NCBI GenBank assembly: GCA_964617825.1
Contig: CAZTWL010000008.1
Coordinates: 1 to 64,000 of the forward strand
Source: VSJD01 sp964617825
Lineage (GTDB): Bacteria; Verrucomicrobiota; Kiritimatiellia; JAAZAB01
Length of the DNA: 64,000 nt
Direction of reading: 5' to 3'
The notes beneath the pieces were generated by a model. That model had not been told where the DNA came from and did not search any database. It worked only from the letters and a program-made list of their open reading frames with translations. Position 1 is the first letter of the stretch; each line of letters starts with the position of its first letter. This document shows, piece after piece, positions 62,395-64,000 of the stretch. The position numbers and the translations under genes are program-made.

Positions 62395-63702
62395 TCAACC
62401 CACCGTCTTGTTTTTGGACACCCGCTTCTCGATCGGCTCGTAATGCCGCTCCGTATCGCCGATATAGACCTGGCGCGGACGCGAGATCTTGAAACCGCCG
62501 GTATGCACCATTTCGCGCCATTGGGCCAGCCAGCCCGGCACCCGGCCGATGGCAAACAGCACGGTGAACATATCGGACGGAATGCCCACCGCCTTCAGGA
62601 TCAAGCCGGAATAAAAATCCACATTCGGATACAAATTGCGATCGATGAAATACGAATCCTTAAGCGCCAGCGCCTCGATTTGCAGGGCAATATCGAACAG
62701 CGGGTTGGATACACCCGGCTTATTCAGCAGCTTGTGGCAGGCTTGTTTGAGAATCTTGGCCCGCGGATCGAAATTCTTATAAACCCGATGGCCGAATCCG
62801 GGAAGCCGTTCCTTGCTGTTCTTGCTCTTGGCCCGTTCGATGAAGTTCTTGGGAGCCTCCCCGGTCGCCAAGATGCGATCGAGCACATGGATCACTTCCT
62901 GATTGGCGCCGCCGTGCCGCGGCCCCCACAGCGCGGAAATTCCCGCCGAAATCACGGAATAGATGTTGGATAGACTGGACCCGACCAGGCGCACCGCGGA
63001 AGTGCTGCAATTTTGCTCATGGTCAGCATGCAGGATCAGGAACAGTTCCACCGCTCGCACGATATCCGGATCCTGCTGGTAATCCTTGACCGGCGAGGAA
63101 AACATCATGTTCAGGAAATTTTCCACATAGCGCAACTTGAATGACGGATACACCGTCGGTTCCCCAATGGATTTCTTGTAGGAAAAGGCGGCCACCGTGC
63201 GCACCTGGGAAAGCAGGTTGGCCATGAACTGTTCCTCGACGTTCGGGTCCATGATATCCGGCACGGGATAAAACGTGGAAAGCGAGGCCACCATGGTGGC
63301 CAGGATGCCCATCGGGTGCGCGTATTTCGGAAAAGCCACAAAGAAGTGGCGCATATCCTCATGAATCAACGACGATTCATTCAGCAGTCCGGAAAAAACC
63401 GACAGCTCTTTTTTCGTCGGCAATTCGCCATCGATCAGGAGATAGGCGGTTTCCACGAAGGTGGATTTTTCGGCCAATTCTTCAATCGGGTAGCCACGAT
63501 AAAGCAGAACGCCCTTTTCTCCATCAATGAAGGAAATCCGGCTCTGGCAACTGCCCGTGTTGGCCAGGCTGGTATCGAGCGTAATCAACCCGGTTTTTTC
63601 CCGCAGGCCGGTAATATCAATGGCCCGTTCGCCCTTGGTCCCCGTTATAATCGGGAACAAGTGCTCTTTGCCGTCAATTATAATTTTGGCCGATTCCGAC
63701 AT
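62395..63702 (-). CDS. gltA: Citrate synthase
   Basis: 435 residues from the ATG at 63,702. Substrate-binding LFLILHADHEQNCSTSAVR, the catalytic GPRHGGANQ and GFGHRVYKNFDPRA, and DFYSGLILKAVGIP complete the active site of type II citrate synthase. Condenses acetyl-CoA and oxaloacetate as entry to the TCA cycle. Cytoplasmic. No clear Shine-Dalgarno; a longer frame adds 17 codons. Confidence 0.95.
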   Translation of the reverse strand: MSESAKIIIDGKEHLFPIITGTKGERAIDITGLREKTGLITLDTSLANTGSCQSRISFIDGEKGVLLYRGYPIEELAEKSTFVETAYLLIDGELPTKKELSVFSGLLNESSLIHEDMRHFFVAFPKYAHPMGILATMVASLSTFYPVPDIMDPNVEEQFMANLLSQVRTVAAFSYKKSIGEPTVYPSFKLRYVENFLNMMFSSPVKDYQQDPDIVRAVELFLILHADHEQNCSTSAVRLVGSSLSNIYSVISAGISALWGPRHGGANQEVIHVLDRILATGEAPKNFIERAKSKNSKERLPGFGHRVYKNFDPRAKILKQACHKLLNKPGVSNPLFDIALQIEALALKDSYFIDRNLYPNVDFYSGLILKAVGIPSDMFTVLFAIGRVPGWLAQWREMVHTGGFKISRPRQVYIGDTERHYEPIEKRVSKNKTVG

Positions 63703-63896
63703 AACGCAACTTATGCTTAACGAACGTTGATTTTCGATCCTGGAACCGCGCAATTGCCAACCACCCCGCCGGCGGAAAGACGAACATGAACGCGGCGATT
63801 TCCGTAACGATAAGGGGAGGCCTTAACCGGTGCAAGAAAAAAAACTTTATTTCGTTCTGGTCTCCATTGGGCGGTTAAGATATGCTTCCTCCCGCG

Positions 63897-64000
63897 ATGA
63901 ATACACAGCCACCGCTTTACCCGTTGATGTTCAAGCCGGTCTATAAGAGTTATATCTGGGGCGGAGACCGGATTGCCCGCCGCTATGGGCGTTCCTTGCC
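63897..64000 (+). CDS. Mannose-6-phosphate isomerase, N-terminus (runs off the window)
   Basis: The last bases encode PLMFKPVYKSYIWGGDRIA, the characteristic N-terminus of type I (class I/II) phosphomannose isomerases. Interconverts mannose-6-phosphate and fructose-6-phosphate. Only about 34 codons lie in the window. Confidence 0.75.
   Translation, partial: MNTQPPLYPLMFKPVYKSYIWGGDRIARRYGRSL

Overview
The window looks like a bacterial chromosome segment carrying an almost complete integrated prophage (about 1-36,331), then an older, decayed island zone (about 36.3-49.8 kb), then chromosomal genes for carbohydrate and central metabolism. Gfo/Idh/MocA oxidoreductases, SDRs, clan GH-A glycosidases, a GH95-like relic, an esterase-glycosidase fusion, a DUF3568 lipoprotein and IS1182/IS3/RAYT relics suggest a polysaccharide-degrading anaerobe, perhaps of the PVC group (Kiritimatiellota/Lentisphaerota-like). 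That placement is inference.

Prophage. The left edge is the 3' part of a tRNA-Pro (anticodon GGG). The same 55 bases recur at 36,277-36,331, beside a tyrosine integrase (34,536-36,134). Apart from one cargo gene, all confident prophage genes lie on the minus strand. From right to left they are: integrase; a defence-type operon (23.6-34.4 kb) ending in a strong terminator; regulators; primase-helicase; small-terminase-like gene; an accessory stretch with a RadC protein, a phosphoribosyltransferase and two noncoding regions rich in hairpins; large terminase; a plus-strand GHKL ATPase inserted between terminase and portal; then portal, scaffold, P22-type coat, connector, small tail/fibre genes, a collagen-like fibre, secreted proteins and a holin-like protein. 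No tape-measure protein is visible.

Defence operon. It encodes a UvrD-like helicase with a RecB/Cas4-like nuclease end, an Mrr nuclease, a DNA methylase fused to an HsdR-type nuclease domain, a specificity subunit, a protein with features of a class III nucleotide cyclase, and two unrecognised proteins. No HsdR motor is present. This is the best candidate in the window for an undescribed system. The GHKL ATPase cargo gene and a metallo-beta-lactamase/nuclease gene pair at 39.1-41.3 kb are further candidates.

Decayed zone. It holds small HTH genes, a recurring hairpin-bearing repeat, an abrupt junction near 43.0 kb that leaves a protease and a histidine kinase both without N-termini, an MFS transporter, and relics of a second prophage (frameshifted copy of the first prophage's last gene, a holin-like gene, an integrase tail) and of an IS1182-type transposase.

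Metabolic part. From 49.8 to 54.7 kb a plus-strand cluster of five oxidoreductase genes forms an operon with overlapping starts and stops. Then come the esterase-glycosidase fusion, a GH95 relic cut by an IS3 relic, a second glycosidase, a SIMPL protein, a secreted protein that is about one third tyrosine, citrate synthase, and the start of a mannose-6-phosphate isomerase running off the window.
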